DNA of 64,000 bases from CBDCMJ01 sp965218875 (GCA_965218875.1 OZ244707.1:310001-374000), one strand, 5' to 3'. Positions 52,761 through 61,812 are shown, numbered from the stretch's first letter. The notes: generated from the letters alone by a model not told the origin. Program-made: numbers and translations.

Positions 52761-55646
52761 TTACTCCCCATCGAACATATTCGGCTCTGTCGGGGCTTGC
52801 CGCGCTTGGGAGGCCAGGCCGGAGATTTCCCCCCAGCTGCGGACCAGGGCGTTGTAGCCCAACGCCTCTTGAGGACGGTTGCGCAGGTCGCAAATTCGGA
52901 AGAGGCGGTACGCCAGATCACGCGCAGTCTCTGCGTCGGCGCCTATGTTGGCCATGATGTCGGCAGCGGCCGTATCTCCCCCTTGCTCGTGGACCCGTAC
53001 CAGGTGGTGCGTGGTCTCCCATACCGTCCGGCGCGAGTCCGCCTTCGGGTCCCAGTCCTGGGGCAGCTCAGCGGGAGCGAGCAGGCGCACCTTGCCCCCG
53101 CCCGACGTCAGAATGCCTGCCTCAACCATCCCGGCGACACTGGTATCCTTGGCCGTGGAGAGAGTCTCGGCCACGCCGTACTCTCCTTCGCTGAAGCCTG
53201 ACTGCTCGAACCAGGCCAACGCCCAGCGGGTGTCGGCGTCGAAGTCCCCCTCCTGCTCCGCCAGAGCCTCGTCCAGTGTCTCATTGATGAGGGCCAGAGC
53301 TTCTCGGACGGACACTGCCTTGCCGCCGGCGTCCAGCACCCGGGCGTAGCGAGTGAAGATGGCCATCCCCGGTCCGATGGCCGCCTGGGCCAGGTCCACC
53401 GGTGCGATATTGCCTTGCTGCATCTTGCGCAACGCCTCGGGCAACCCTGACTTCAGTGCGTCCCGGAACTCACGCCTCGTGGCAGTCGGAGCGTCGGTCG
53501 CGCGAGGGCGGCAGACAAGGGCGATGCTGGAAGCAAGTGCGTTGGTGCCTTGTGAAAGAATTCGTCCCGACCCTTCTGTGCGCATAGGCCATGTTCCGCT
53601 TAGAGCAAACCCAACTCTCGATAAAGCGTCCAAGAACGTTTCCCAGCCAGTGCTAACTGTGCCTAAGTCACTCCTGCTCTCAGATTGTTTGAAAGCATAA
53701 TAGACGGTAACAGGGAAGGCTGGGTGTGATTGGTGCGAGATGCGTTGCATCGCCGACGTCATGCCATTGAGGAAAAACACCTCCGCTCCTTTACGGCTTC
53801 CGTGGCGAAAGGGCGTAGCAACTAGTTCTTCAGTTTTGGGCACGGAAAGCGTAGCGAATATGTCGGGGAAAACAGTACGTAAAGAACGGCGAAGCCAGAC
53901 GTAAAAGTAGTCTGACAAATCGGCGTAGCCGATGTTGTCGTAATAGGGTGGATCTGTTGAAACGACCTTCGTAAGAGTAAGAGCTTGAGTGGATGCGTCG
54001 GCTTGGCTAGCAGTTCCCAATATCCCAAGCGGAAATCTACTGATTACCATCGTATTCTTGCTAAGTATCGTGTCGATACTTCCACCTGTGTCTGCGAACG
54101 GATTCGCTTCAGCGTAGTCCCACACCATGGGAATAGCTTGTCGAGCGAACGTCTCGCGAAATGCACCACGATCACTCATCCAGGTAGCAATTGAGGACCC
54201 GATGTTCGACGACTTGGAGATGGCCAAAGCCAAATACACTCCCACTGCCTCCGCATACCCCATTGCCCCGTCGCCCCCGTCCCGCAGGGGCATACCGTCG
54301 TCCGGCATACCGGCGGCCACGGCGTCTTGTCGGACGCGCTCCCTTGCTTCCCCAACCAGATCGGAGAAGGTGGTCAGCGCCACCAACTGGCGGTCAGTGA
54401 AGAGGTCGCGCCACTTTCTCATGCCGTATTCCTGAACGCGGAAGCCAAGCGCCCGTTCAGGCAAGTCTGTCTCCGGCGTGCCCCGCGGAATTGCGCTTCG
54501 GGAGATGGTGTCCTGTTCTTCAGTAGCCTCTAGGTAGACCCGGCCGCGGTCGCCTTCGGCAACGATTGCCATCAAACGAGCGCACATGCGCCCAGCCTTT
54601 GCTTCGGAGCGCAGGTACTCAAAGGGTATCGGCACGCCCGACATCAGGCAGAGGAAGCTGGTCCCACTGCCCCCGGATTTGGTGCCATTATTGGCCGCGA
54701 CCGGCGGTGGACCGGCCTTGACGGTGAAGCGGTATCCGCCCCTATCGATGACCGGCTCGACGTAGGCTTCCTTGCCGCTCTTGGTGGATAGCACGAAGGT
54801 CGAGGCCAAAGGCACGTCCGCATTGGCAAAGGCGGGGTTGGGACTCTTGACGGTGCGGGCCCACAGCCAGGCGATAACGGTCAGCTTGCGGCCCACGCAG
54901 GGTTTCAGGTCGGGCCGCTCCTGGGCCATTTCAGCCGTAACCTCAATCTTGGGGTAGAGGTGGCCGATGCGCTTCTCGGCCTCGTCGCGCATCCACTTGC
55001 CGTAGTACCGCACATCTTCGGCCAGGCCAGCCGCGCCCTTCCACTGCGCTTCCGTTGACCCCCGGCCTTTCCGAGCTTCAGGATTAACCGGCGGCCGCCC
55101 GGCGAAGCGGGGCGGAATCTCGATCATGGCCTTGTTGATGAGCACCGCCACCGGGTTGAGGTCGCTGGCGTGGGCTTCCAGGCCCAATCGTTGGGCCTCA
55201 AGGGGTATGGAACCACCACCGGCAAAGGGGTCGTGAAAGGCGGGGAGCCGGTCCGGGTCGAACAACTCCGCCGCCCTTGGGTGGTTCCGGTTGTCCTCGC
55301 AGGTACGCCGCCAGCTCCGGCGAATCTCCTCACGTGCCTGTTCCAGAACAGTCTCGTTGGTGGTGTTCTCCCACTTCACCAGTTCCTCGATGATGCGGAA
55401 GAGGTCCTGTCGCTTCCGTGATTGTTCTTCTTCGGTGGGAAACAGCTCTGGCCACGACGAGGGGTCGTCGACCAGTTGGGAGAACAGCACTGCCCGCGCC
55501 GTCGCCAAGGGCCGGCGCGCCCACCAAAGGTGCAGCGTGCTGGGGTGGCCGTGTCGGATGGACTTCTCCCGGGCCGATGCTGCGTTGATGGCTTCCAGCG
55601 GCAGCGCCACTTCGATGAGCTTTTTGCGGGTGATGACGTGTTCCAT
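52761..55646 (-). CDS. DUF1156-domain DNA methyltransferase (adenine-specific type)
   Basis: The 961-residue protein begins with the DUF1156 signature (KKLIEVALPLEAINAASARE, HPSTLHLWWARRPLA). SAM-binding motif I is DPFAGGGSIPLEAQ at 139-145, followed by ASDLNPVAVLINKAMIEIP; the catalytic motif is DPPYYDN at 565-571, typical of N6-adenine or N4-cytosine methylases. The gap between motifs holds a substrate-recognition-like region (about 190-520). The C-terminal about 250 residues are helical. Probably marks host DNA in a restriction-like system with the neighbouring helicase and ATPase. Start 10 bases after the NYN stop, tightly coupled to the DUF499 gene. Confidence 0.9.
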   Translation of the reverse strand: MEHVITRKKLIEVALPLEAINAASAREKSIRHGHPSTLHLWWARRPLATARAVLFSQLVDDPSSWPELFPTEEEQSRKRQDLFRIIEELVKWENTTNETVLEQAREEIRRSWRRTCEDNRNHPRAAELFDPDRLPAFHDPFAGGGSIPLEAQRLGLEAHASDLNPVAVLINKAMIEIPPRFAGRPPVNPEARKGRGSTEAQWKGAAGLAEDVRYYGKWMRDEAEKRIGHLYPKIEVTAEMAQERPDLKPCVGRKLTVIAWLWARTVKSPNPAFANADVPLASTFVLSTKSGKEAYVEPVIDRGGYRFTVKAGPPPVAANNGTKSGGSGTSFLCLMSGVPIPFEYLRSEAKAGRMCARLMAIVAEGDRGRVYLEATEEQDTISRSAIPRGTPETDLPERALGFRVQEYGMRKWRDLFTDRQLVALTTFSDLVGEARERVRQDAVAAGMPDDGMPLRDGGDGAMGYAEAVGVYLALAISKSSNIGSSIATWMSDRGAFRETFARQAIPMVWDYAEANPFADTGGSIDTILSKNTMVISRFPLGILGTASQADASTQALTLTKVVSTDPPYYDNIGYADLSDYFYVWLRRSLRTVFPDIFATLSVPKTEELVATPFRHGSRKGAEVFFLNGMTSAMQRISHQSHPAFPVTVYYAFKQSESRSDLGTVSTGWETFLDALSRVGFALSGTWPMRTEGSGRILSQGTNALASSIALVCRPRATDAPTATRREFRDALKSGLPEALRKMQQGNIAPVDLAQAAIGPGMAIFTRYARVLDAGGKAVSVREALALINETLDEALAEQEGDFDADTRWALAWFEQSGFSEGEYGVAETLSTAKDTSVAGMVEAGILTSGGGKVRLLAPAELPQDWDPKADSRRTVWETTHHLVRVHEQGGDTAAADIMANIGADAETARDLAYRLFRICDLRNRPQEALGYNALVRSWGEISGLASQARQAPTEPNMFDGE

Positions 55647-55655
55647 GCAGCCTCT

Positions 55656-56228
55656 CTATCTCCAGTTGCCGGGCCTTGTCGGGACATGACCGTTGGCATT
55701 GGTTACCTGATCAGGCAATTGGCTGTCCCTGAATGCGTCGCGGCCTATGGTAAACGATGGACCAGAGCGCAGTTTCTTTGAAACCCTGTCCGGCGGGAAG
55801 GCTACAACCACCCGTTTGTGGGGGTATCGCCGACGCACCGCCTCTATCGGACCGTAAAGGTCGCTGTCGCCCGAAACGACCAACGCGGTGTCGAAGGTCA
55901 TTTTCTCTTCGTAGGTACGCAGAATCGCTCCGCACTGGCGGCAAGTTCTCTCCTTTGGCAAAAAGTATCCGAAGCGGATTGTCAGGTCAGGGAGAGTCTC
56001 CAGAGCTTCCAGGTAAGTGTTCTGACGCCTCGCCTTGTCCGGATTACCAGGCTCGGGCACCACGCGGGTCGTGAAATAGTGGACGGCCACCAACTGTTGC
56101 CCGGGACGTAGCAGGCGCTCCACCAACCGGCGCAGGTCGAGCCAATAGTAGCGGCGCCAGCCTTTGGACCTGAGGCCGTAGTAGAGATTGAAGCCGTCGA
56201 TGTATGCCGCTACGCGCTGAGGTGCCAT
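55656..56228 (-). CDS. NYN-domain (PIN-like) nuclease homologue with internal deletion
   Basis: The 190-residue LabA/NYN family member begins with YIDGFNLYYGLRSKGWRRYY (first catalytic Asp10) and continues DKARRQNTYLEALETLP, a CRQCG zinc-ribbon-like motif, then RTYEEKMT, FDTALVVSGDSDLYGPIEAV and KRVVVAFPP. In relatives KMT is followed by DVNIAVxLxxDAxxDRF before DTALxVSxDSD; here about 17 residues, including the second catalytic Asp, are missing in frame, so nuclease activity is doubtful. Members of this family are predicted RNases. It lies between the helicase and methylase genes, 10 bases before the latter, on the same strand. Confidence 0.8.
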   Translation of the reverse strand: MAPQRVAAYIDGFNLYYGLRSKGWRRYYWLDLRRLVERLLRPGQQLVAVHYFTTRVVPEPGNPDKARRQNTYLEALETLPDLTIRFGYFLPKERTCRQCGAILRTYEEKMTFDTALVVSGDSDLYGPIEAVRRRYPHKRVVVAFPPDRVSKKLRSGPSFTIGRDAFRDSQLPDQVTNANGHVPTRPGNWR

Positions 56229-56276
56229 CTTCCCTTCGGAGAATTCGATAACCGATTGTCAACGAACCGGGCGCCA

Positions 56277-56305
56277 AATATGTTGACTGTTTTGAATATA
56301 TTGAC
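56277..56305. promoter_or_regulatory. direct repeats AATATRTTGAC, 18 bases apart
   Basis: AATATGTTGAC (56277-56287) and AATATATTGAC (56295-56305) lie upstream of the NYN start codon. The second contains the -35 of a plus-strand promoter candidate. Likely an operator for one or both directions. Confidence 0.4.
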
Positions 56306-56332
56306 GGGCGTACCAGGTGCTGTAATAATGAT

Positions 56333-56396
56333 GGTACTCCCCCAGCGAGAGTATCGCTGGCCCGGCGCCCCTGCATAGGGGGGCGTCTCTTTTTTG
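56333..56396 (+). ncRNA. candidate small RNA opposite to the defence operon
   Basis: On the plus strand TTGACG (56301-56306), 16-17 bases, TAATAAT (56323-56329) looks like a promoter. About 30 bases later come a perfect CCAGCG/CGCTGG stem (56342-56360) and a strong GC-rich hairpin (56364-56387) followed by TCTTTTTTG (56388-56396), a good rho-independent terminator. The transcript would be about 60-65 nt and lies wholly in the 183-base gap between the helicase and NYN genes. Inference from signals only. Confidence 0.35.
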
Positions 56397-56411
56397 TCGA
56401 ACGGATTGCCT

Positions 56412-59400
56412 CTATGACGGCTCTCCGGCCCGGGCCAGCAACTCGGCGAAGTCGTAGTTGACGCTGGTCGCCCCGAAATCCGGTTCCCGCTGGAATGGCT
56501 GGCGTACGTAGTGCACCCGGTGGTTGTCATCGCCTAGGAACTCGACGATGGCGAGGATGAAGTCATCGGGCTTGTTCAGCGAGTAGAGAATCTCGTTGCG
56601 GGTGACCAGGATGTTGGCCGCGCCGCTGATCCTTCCCTTGACCTCGATGAACCGCAGCTTGCCGGTGCCAGGAATGCGGCTCTCGATGTCGTAGCCCCTC
56701 TTCTCGAACTCCCTGTCCGTCGGCTCGAATCCCAGATCCCGCTCGACAGCCATGACAATCTCTCGGGCTCTCGCTGCCGCAGCCTGGGTATCGCCCCCTT
56801 GAAAAGTCGCAGGTTGTGGCTCAGAGCCGGCCATGGAGCGGATGAGTCCCACGGGCACGACCAGCGTAGCCCCCAGCACCACCGGCGGCAACGGCGAAAT
56901 CTGCCCCTCCTGTTCGAGCTCCGCCAACCGTCTTTCACGCCTTTCCTGCAGTAGGTCGGCCCGACGGCGGGCCTGGGTGGAATTGAGGCGGGCGTTGGTC
57001 CGGCCAGCCTGCTCCTGAGCCTTCAGTACCTCGGCGCGAAGGTCCCAGTAGGCAATCTCCTTGGTGAGCCTGTCGTTGACCGCCTCCAGGGTCTTTTTGA
57101 TCAAGTCCTGCCTGGCATTGCGTACCTCGCCCAAGTGCTCGGGAACCACCTTGCTAACCGCATGCTGCTGGGCAGTTTGCTCCAGGGCGCTCCCAATCCA
57201 GGCACACTCGGGGCGCTCCAGAACCGCCTCGAAGCCAGGTTCGTTTTCGGCGAGGGGCCGGTAGTCGAGATAAGGCGCGTATTCCGTGTGGCGGGCGTTT
57301 CCGGCGGCGTCGATCTCCACGTAGAGCACCCGCTGGGAAATCACCTGACGGCCGCCGGCCCGGGTGATGCTGGCGTTCTGAATGGAGTGTTCCAGAAAGA
57401 ACAGCACCCGGGGCTCCAACCCTGAGTCCAGGTCATCGACCAGCACCGTACCCTGCCGCAGAAGGTTGGAATTTCCCGCCAGAGTGTGCTCTATAACGGC
57501 GTCCAGCAGGGGATGACCGGGACAGATAAAGGCTGCGGGCGTCTGCGTACCGCTGGCGAGCAGGGATTTCTCAAAGGCAATCCGTTCGTAACGCCGGAGT
57601 ACGGTTCTGCCCGCGCCGGTCGAAAGGCTGCGGTTGCGCACAGGGGCTGGGACGTGGGTAATCTCGTACCGGCGGGTTTCCCGCTGCCGGGCGCTGCCGC
57701 CAAGGCGCTTGAACGCCTCCAAGAAAAAGGACTCGATGTAATGGGGCTGCAACCGCCGGGCTTCCGCCCGCTCCATGTCCTCGCGGATCCGGTGGACCCT
57801 GACGGCGTCCATGAAGTCGGGGGTCAACGAGTGTTCATCCAGCAGGTCGCGGAGTTTGTCGTGGTCAAGGGCGTTGTCCACAATGGTGGTCAATCTGGCC
57901 TGGGTCTCTGGTCTCTCCCCGTACCGAACTGCTTCGACCAAGAGTTCCCGGAGAGGCCTGCCCTCGAATTGCAACTTGCCCAGCACGTCGAACACCTGGC
58001 CGCCCAGGGAATTCCGGGCCTGCTCCAGCTTCTTCAGCAACGTCAGGTAGACGTCGCCCTCCCTGGTTTCCTGGGCCACCAGGTTCCACAGGTAGCACAC
58101 CTGGTTCTGACCGATGCGGTGAATTCGCCCGAAACGCTGCTCGATGCGGTTGGGGTTCCATGGCAGGTCGTAATTCACCATGAGGTGGGCTCGCTGGAGG
58201 TTGATGCCTTCGCCGGCGGCGTCGGTGGCCAGCAGAATCTGGACGTGAGGATCGTGCCGGAAGGCTTCCTGGGCAGCGTGCCGGTGCTCCCGGCGCATGC
58301 TGCCGTGGATCACGGCGACAGCCTCCTCCCGACCCACCAGGCCGGTGATCCGGCGTTGCAGGTAGTTCAGGGTGTCCCGGTGTTCGGTGAAGATAACCAG
58401 CTTCTGCTGAGGTGAGGGTAAAGGCCGGGGGATGTCCCCTGATCCGTATGGGACGGAGTCCTCCGCAATCCCTGCTGCAGCTTCCTGCGGCGTGAATATC
58501 TCGCCGAGCAGGTTCGCCAGCTCCCGCCACTTGGTGTCCCCTCCGCCCTGGAGGACGTCGTTGGCCGCCGATTCCAACCCTTTTATGGTGCCGATCTCGC
58601 TCCTCAATTCACCGATGGTCTGGGCGGCCGTAGCCTGATCGAGAACCCTCTCTTCCTGCTCTTCGAGTTCGCTCTCCGGGGAGTCTTCCAGGTCCTCGAT
58701 GTCCTCTTGGTCCAGTTCCACTCCGACAGCGGCCAAGCCACCTGCCTGCAGTGCCTGGACTTCCTTCAGACGGCCTTCCAGCCGCTCCCGGCGGCGGCGC
58801 AAGGACTGATGGATGGCCTCTGGCGAGGATGCGAGCCGCCGCTGCAGGATGGTCAGGGCGAAGCCGACGGTTCCTGCACGTTTGTCATTGGCGAGAGCCT
58901 CGGCCCGGTCGAATTCCTCCTTCACGTAATTGGTGACCGCCTTATAGAGACGCGCTTCTTCCTCTGACAGGGTGTAGGGAACCGTGTAGGCCATCCGCTC
59001 CGGGAACAGAGGGGTGCTGTCGAATTTGAGCAGGTTCTCCTTCACCATGCGCCGCATCAGGTCGGAGGTGTCGGCGGCGTGTACCCCGTCGCGGAACCGC
59101 CCCTCGAACCGGTCGTTGTCGATAAGCGCCATGAACAGCTGGAAATCCTCCTCCTTGCCGTTGTGAGGGGTGGCCGTCATCAGCAGAAAATGCCGGGTGA
59201 GTCCGGACAGGAGCTGTCCCAAGTGATAACGCTTGGTGTACCTGACCTCGCCGCCGAAAAAGCTGGCGGACATCTTGTGGGCTTCGTCGCATATCACCAG
59301 GTCCCATTCGCAATCTGGAGCTTGGAGCTTCTGCTGCACGTCCTCGTCGCGGGACAACTTGTCCAGCCTGGCGATCGCGAGATTGGTCTCCAAGAACCAA

Positions 59401-59978
59401 TTCCCGGTGTGGGCGGATTCGAGCTTGTCGTTGGTCAGAATTTCGAAGGGAAGCTGGAACCGGCGGGACAACTCGTCCTGCCATTGCTCCGCTAGGGCGC
59501 CGGGACAGACCACCAGACACCTTTGAACGTCGCCCCGGGCGATCAGCTCCTTGATCAGCAGTCCCGCCATGATGGTCTTGCCGGCGCCGGGATCGTCTGC
59601 CAGCAGGAACCTGAGCGGGAGCCGCGGCAGCATTGACTCATAGACGGCGGTGATCTGATGCGGCAGCGGCTCGACATCCGATGTGTGTACCGCCAGCACC
59701 GGGTCAAACAAATGGGCCAAACGAATCCGCTGGGCCTCGGAAACCAGGCGGAACAGGGCTCCGTCCCCGTCGAAGCCCCAGGGACGACCCCGTTCGACGG
59801 CCTCGATACGGGACTCGTCGTCCCGGTATAGGAGCTCGTTGGCGACTTGGCCTGACGGCGTTTTGTAGGTGAGCTCCACGGCGGAGTCGCCGAACCACTT
59901 GACGCTGACCACCGTGACCAGGCTGTCAGCGAGGACGCCCTGCACAGCGGCGTTTGTTGTAAGGTCTTCCAATTTCAT
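56412..59978 (-). CDS. SNF2-family helicase with C-terminal DUF3883 domain (DrmD-like)
   Basis: The start is set at ATG 59978 (MKLEDLTTNAAVQG), since the preceding 74 codons do not look like protein; 1,188 residues. SF2/SNF2 motifs: I LLADDPGAGKTIMAGLLIKE (about residue 130), II VICDEAHKMSA (about 230), III LLMTATPHNGKEEDF, then the helicase C-domain with KLVIFTEHRDTLNYLQRRI, ILLATDAAGEGINLQ and NRIEQRFGRIHRIGQ. A charged coiled-coil follows (about 990-1040). The tail has a DUF3883 (NOV) domain: RGYDIESRI...KLRFIEVKGRISGAANILVTRNE, which resembles a PD-(D/E)XK fold. The same helicase-plus-DUF3883 layout is seen in DrmD of class 1 DISARM. First gene of the four-gene operon. Confidence 0.9.
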   Translation of the reverse strand: MKLEDLTTNAAVQGVLADSLVTVVSVKWFGDSAVELTYKTPSGQVANELLYRDDESRIEAVERGRPWGFDGDGALFRLVSEAQRIRLAHLFDPVLAVHTSDVEPLPHQITAVYESMLPRLPLRFLLADDPGAGKTIMAGLLIKELIARGDVQRCLVVCPGALAEQWQDELSRRFQLPFEILTNDKLESAHTGNWFLETNLAIARLDKLSRDEDVQQKLQAPDCEWDLVICDEAHKMSASFFGGEVRYTKRYHLGQLLSGLTRHFLLMTATPHNGKEEDFQLFMALIDNDRFEGRFRDGVHAADTSDLMRRMVKENLLKFDSTPLFPERMAYTVPYTLSEEEARLYKAVTNYVKEEFDRAEALANDKRAGTVGFALTILQRRLASSPEAIHQSLRRRRERLEGRLKEVQALQAGGLAAVGVELDQEDIEDLEDSPESELEEQEERVLDQATAAQTIGELRSEIGTIKGLESAANDVLQGGGDTKWRELANLLGEIFTPQEAAAGIAEDSVPYGSGDIPRPLPSPQQKLVIFTEHRDTLNYLQRRITGLVGREEAVAVIHGSMRREHRHAAQEAFRHDPHVQILLATDAAGEGINLQRAHLMVNYDLPWNPNRIEQRFGRIHRIGQNQVCYLWNLVAQETREGDVYLTLLKKLEQARNSLGGQVFDVLGKLQFEGRPLRELLVEAVRYGERPETQARLTTIVDNALDHDKLRDLLDEHSLTPDFMDAVRVHRIREDMERAEARRLQPHYIESFFLEAFKRLGGSARQRETRRYEITHVPAPVRNRSLSTGAGRTVLRRYERIAFEKSLLASGTQTPAAFICPGHPLLDAVIEHTLAGNSNLLRQGTVLVDDLDSGLEPRVLFFLEHSIQNASITRAGGRQVISQRVLYVEIDAAGNARHTEYAPYLDYRPLAENEPGFEAVLERPECAWIGSALEQTAQQHAVSKVVPEHLGEVRNARQDLIKKTLEAVNDRLTKEIAYWDLRAEVLKAQEQAGRTNARLNSTQARRRADLLQERRERRLAELEQEGQISPLPPVVLGATLVVPVGLIRSMAGSEPQPATFQGGDTQAAAARAREIVMAVERDLGFEPTDREFEKRGYDIESRIPGTGKLRFIEVKGRISGAANILVTRNEILYSLNKPDDFILAIVEFLGDDNHRVHYVRQPFQREPDFGATSVNYDFAELLARAGEPS

Positions 59979-60711
59979 ACTTTGTGGTCCAAAAACGAAG
60001 ATGCGGGAATTGAAAAGTGTGCGATTCGAGGCTGCGTGAAGGATGGAGAGTGCCAACCCCTTGGTTCGTGGCTTTCTCAGACGATCCGGCGGCCTCCCCG
60101 GCTGTGCCAACTGTCCGATGGAGAAAACCTTGGGCCGGAGTTCGCGAGCCACCGGATTCAGCCTATAACGCTCTGCCACCCCGGAGGGGACTCTTTTCAT
60201 CTCGGAGCAAAGGCTATTTTACCCCATACAGACTCACCTCAGGCCGGAGAAGGGAAGAGAAACCGGTGGCACGGCCTGGATCGACCTGATAGAGCGGACT
60301 CTCCGGGTCCACGTCATGACGTATACCGGGCCGCAGCTCAACGCGCCGCATCTGGCCTTTGGCCAACGGGCTGTCGACCCTGAGACTACCCCCTCAGGGA
60401 AGGAATAGCAGGAACGTCGAGGCCGCAGAATCGCCCCGCGGAAGAATCTGGCCATCACCAGCGCTGACAGCCCGACCGGAGTCCATCGCCGTCTGCGCCT
60501 TCAATCCCTTGGGCGACGAGCTGCGGCCGGCCCTCACCAGCCACCGCCGCCCTCTCCGGACTGCTCAAAACCCTCCCGAGCTGCAATGGCAGCTCCGAAT
60601 AGAGGTCCGTTAAGTGATTATATCAACGGCAGAATTGCAGCCGTTCCAGATAGACCCCAAACCACACCTCATTCATATTCCCACAACCCCCGACACCACG
60701 CTGGCGCCGAC
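59979..60711. other. intergenic, upstream of the defence operon
   Basis: This presumably holds the operon promoter; no convincing -35/-10 was found. A plus-strand frame from about 60263 to 60408 (TAWIDLIERTLRVHVMTYTG...) has weak protein character but no recognised family. Confidence 0.35.
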
Positions 60712-60915
60712 GCGCAGGTAGGCATCCCCGTCAGCGCCGTGGACGGGCGGTTCGCCCTGAACCTGGGCGGACTGATAAGGAGACTGGCATCGGAGACGCC
60801 AGCCCGGAAGGTCTCCAGCGCCAGGGGATGCAGGTGGTGCGACATCACGAAGGCGGACTGTCCGGAGCGGGTGGAAGGCGAGGCACGGGAGGAGGGAATG
60901 ACGGAGGGCTTTTAG
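60712..60915 (+). pseudogene. C-terminal tail of a Cys-motif (Cas4/PD-(D/E)XK-like) protein
   Basis: The frame reads PVSAVDGRFALNLGGLIRRL, ASETPARKVSSARGCRWCDI, then TKADCPERVEGEAREEGMT. The CRWCDITKADCPER cluster near the end is the kind of three-cysteine motif found at the C-terminus of Cas4-like or PD-(D/E)XK nucleases (from memory). The upstream part of the gene is missing. Its stop overlaps the end of the convergent gene at 60912. Confidence 0.4.
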
Positions 60916-61145
60916 GCCCGGCCCCGGCGGACCACTCGCTCGGCGGCGGCCCCGCCCAGCACCAGGAGCAGGGAAAACCCCAGGGTGAAGGGCGCGGTCA
61001 TCATCGCCGTCAGGACCAGCGCCTCCGGCTCCACCCCGGCGACCACGATGTTCAAGGCCCGCACGACGACCAGGAAAAGAACAGCAACGACCAGGACGCC
61101 TCCGAAGAGAATGGCGACCCGGGCGGTCCACGGACGACGTTTCAT
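60912..61145 (-). CDS. small two-helix membrane protein
   Basis: The ATG at 61145 is preceded by GGAGGT at four bases, so the 77-residue form (MKRRPWTARVAILFGGVLVV...) is preferred over a longer one. Two hydrophobic segments (VAILFGGVLVVAVLFLVVVRAL and LTAMMTAPFTLGFSLLLVLG) are separated by an acidic loop; the end is basic (ERVVRRGRA). No family recognised. Confidence 0.6.
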   Translation of the reverse strand: MKRRPWTARVAILFGGVLVVAVLFLVVVRALNIVVAGVEPEALVLTAMMTAPFTLGFSLLLVLGGAAAERVVRRGRA

Positions 61146-61276
61146 GGCAACCTCCGGCAGATCCAAGGCATGACGGAAGCATAGCAGATGGAAACACGCG
61201 CCGTTGATGGGGACCGCCCGGCCCGGTATAGTAGAGGGGAGCATCACACCGGCAACGGACAAGGGAGAAGTAAGCG

Positions 61277-61438
61277 ATGGATACCCTGACCCTGACCCTT
61301 CACAAGGCCAAGTCGACGAAGAACAAGGTGGTCTACGGGACCGCCGACGGGAGCGTGATCCAGAGCGTATACATAGACCGGGGCGCTCTCGGAAATGAGG
61401 CCCCGGACTCCATCAAGGTCGTCATCTCCGCAGAGTAG
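61277..61438 (+). CDS. small conserved-looking hypothetical protein, 53 residues
   Basis: The ATG follows GGGAGAAG. The product MDTLTLTLHKAKSTKNKVVY, then GTADGSVIQSVYIDRGALGN and EAPDSIKVVISAE reads as a compact beta-strand protein with regular coding-like codon use. Function unknown. Followed 28 bases later by MITE copy 2. Confidence 0.6.
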   Translation: MDTLTLTLHKAKSTKNKVVYGTADGSVIQSVYIDRGALGNEAPDSIKVVISAE

Positions 61439-61466
61439 TTCTAACTCCACAACTCACCAGCCACTA

Positions 61467-61646
61467 ACAGGCTGCGGAAAAACCCAAGTGTCAACAGACG
61501 TGGTGAGTCAGACGTCAAGTAAGCCGACGATAGTCGTGATATATGGCACGGCTGGTTGCTATTCGTTCAGTGAACGCAATGATCTGGCGTTTATCGTCGA
61601 GCCGTCCTAGACTCTGAGTTGGCCTCAGAGTTTTTCCGCAGCCTGC
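61467..61646. mobile_element. 180-bp MITE, copy 2
   Basis: Opposite orientation to copy 1 (10672-10851), same length. The ends ACAGGCTGCGGAAAAAC and GTTTTTCCGCAGCCTGC are bounded by TA (61465-61466 and 61647-61648). Internal identity is interrupted by scattered substitutions, so the two insertions are not very recent. Confidence 0.85.
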
Positions 61647-61812
61647 TATGTTCGCCATGATTCCTCCGGATCATCAGGTTCTAACTTATAGACAATTTGC
61701 AGTAGCACAAGGCCCTGTGTTCTTGCGTGTCCCACCCCTATCCGAATAGGGAGACATATTGCTCTGTATGGTTGCCCTCTGGATAGCACACTCAGCCAGC
61801 AAGGCCGGATCC

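Noticed and set aside
53970..55700. Several plus-strand frames of 60-130 codons across the methylase gene
   Set aside because: Antisense shadows of the DUF1156 methylase; its conserved motifs and length leave no doubt about the coding strand.
57486..58415. 309-codon plus-strand frame
   Set aside because: Antisense to the SNF2 helicase C-terminal motor motifs; high-GC shadow frame without domain signal.
49404..59978. Classical DISARM or BREX system
   Set aside because: No drmA/drmB/drmC and no pglZ or brxC-type genes; only partial family overlap, so it is described as related rather than named.
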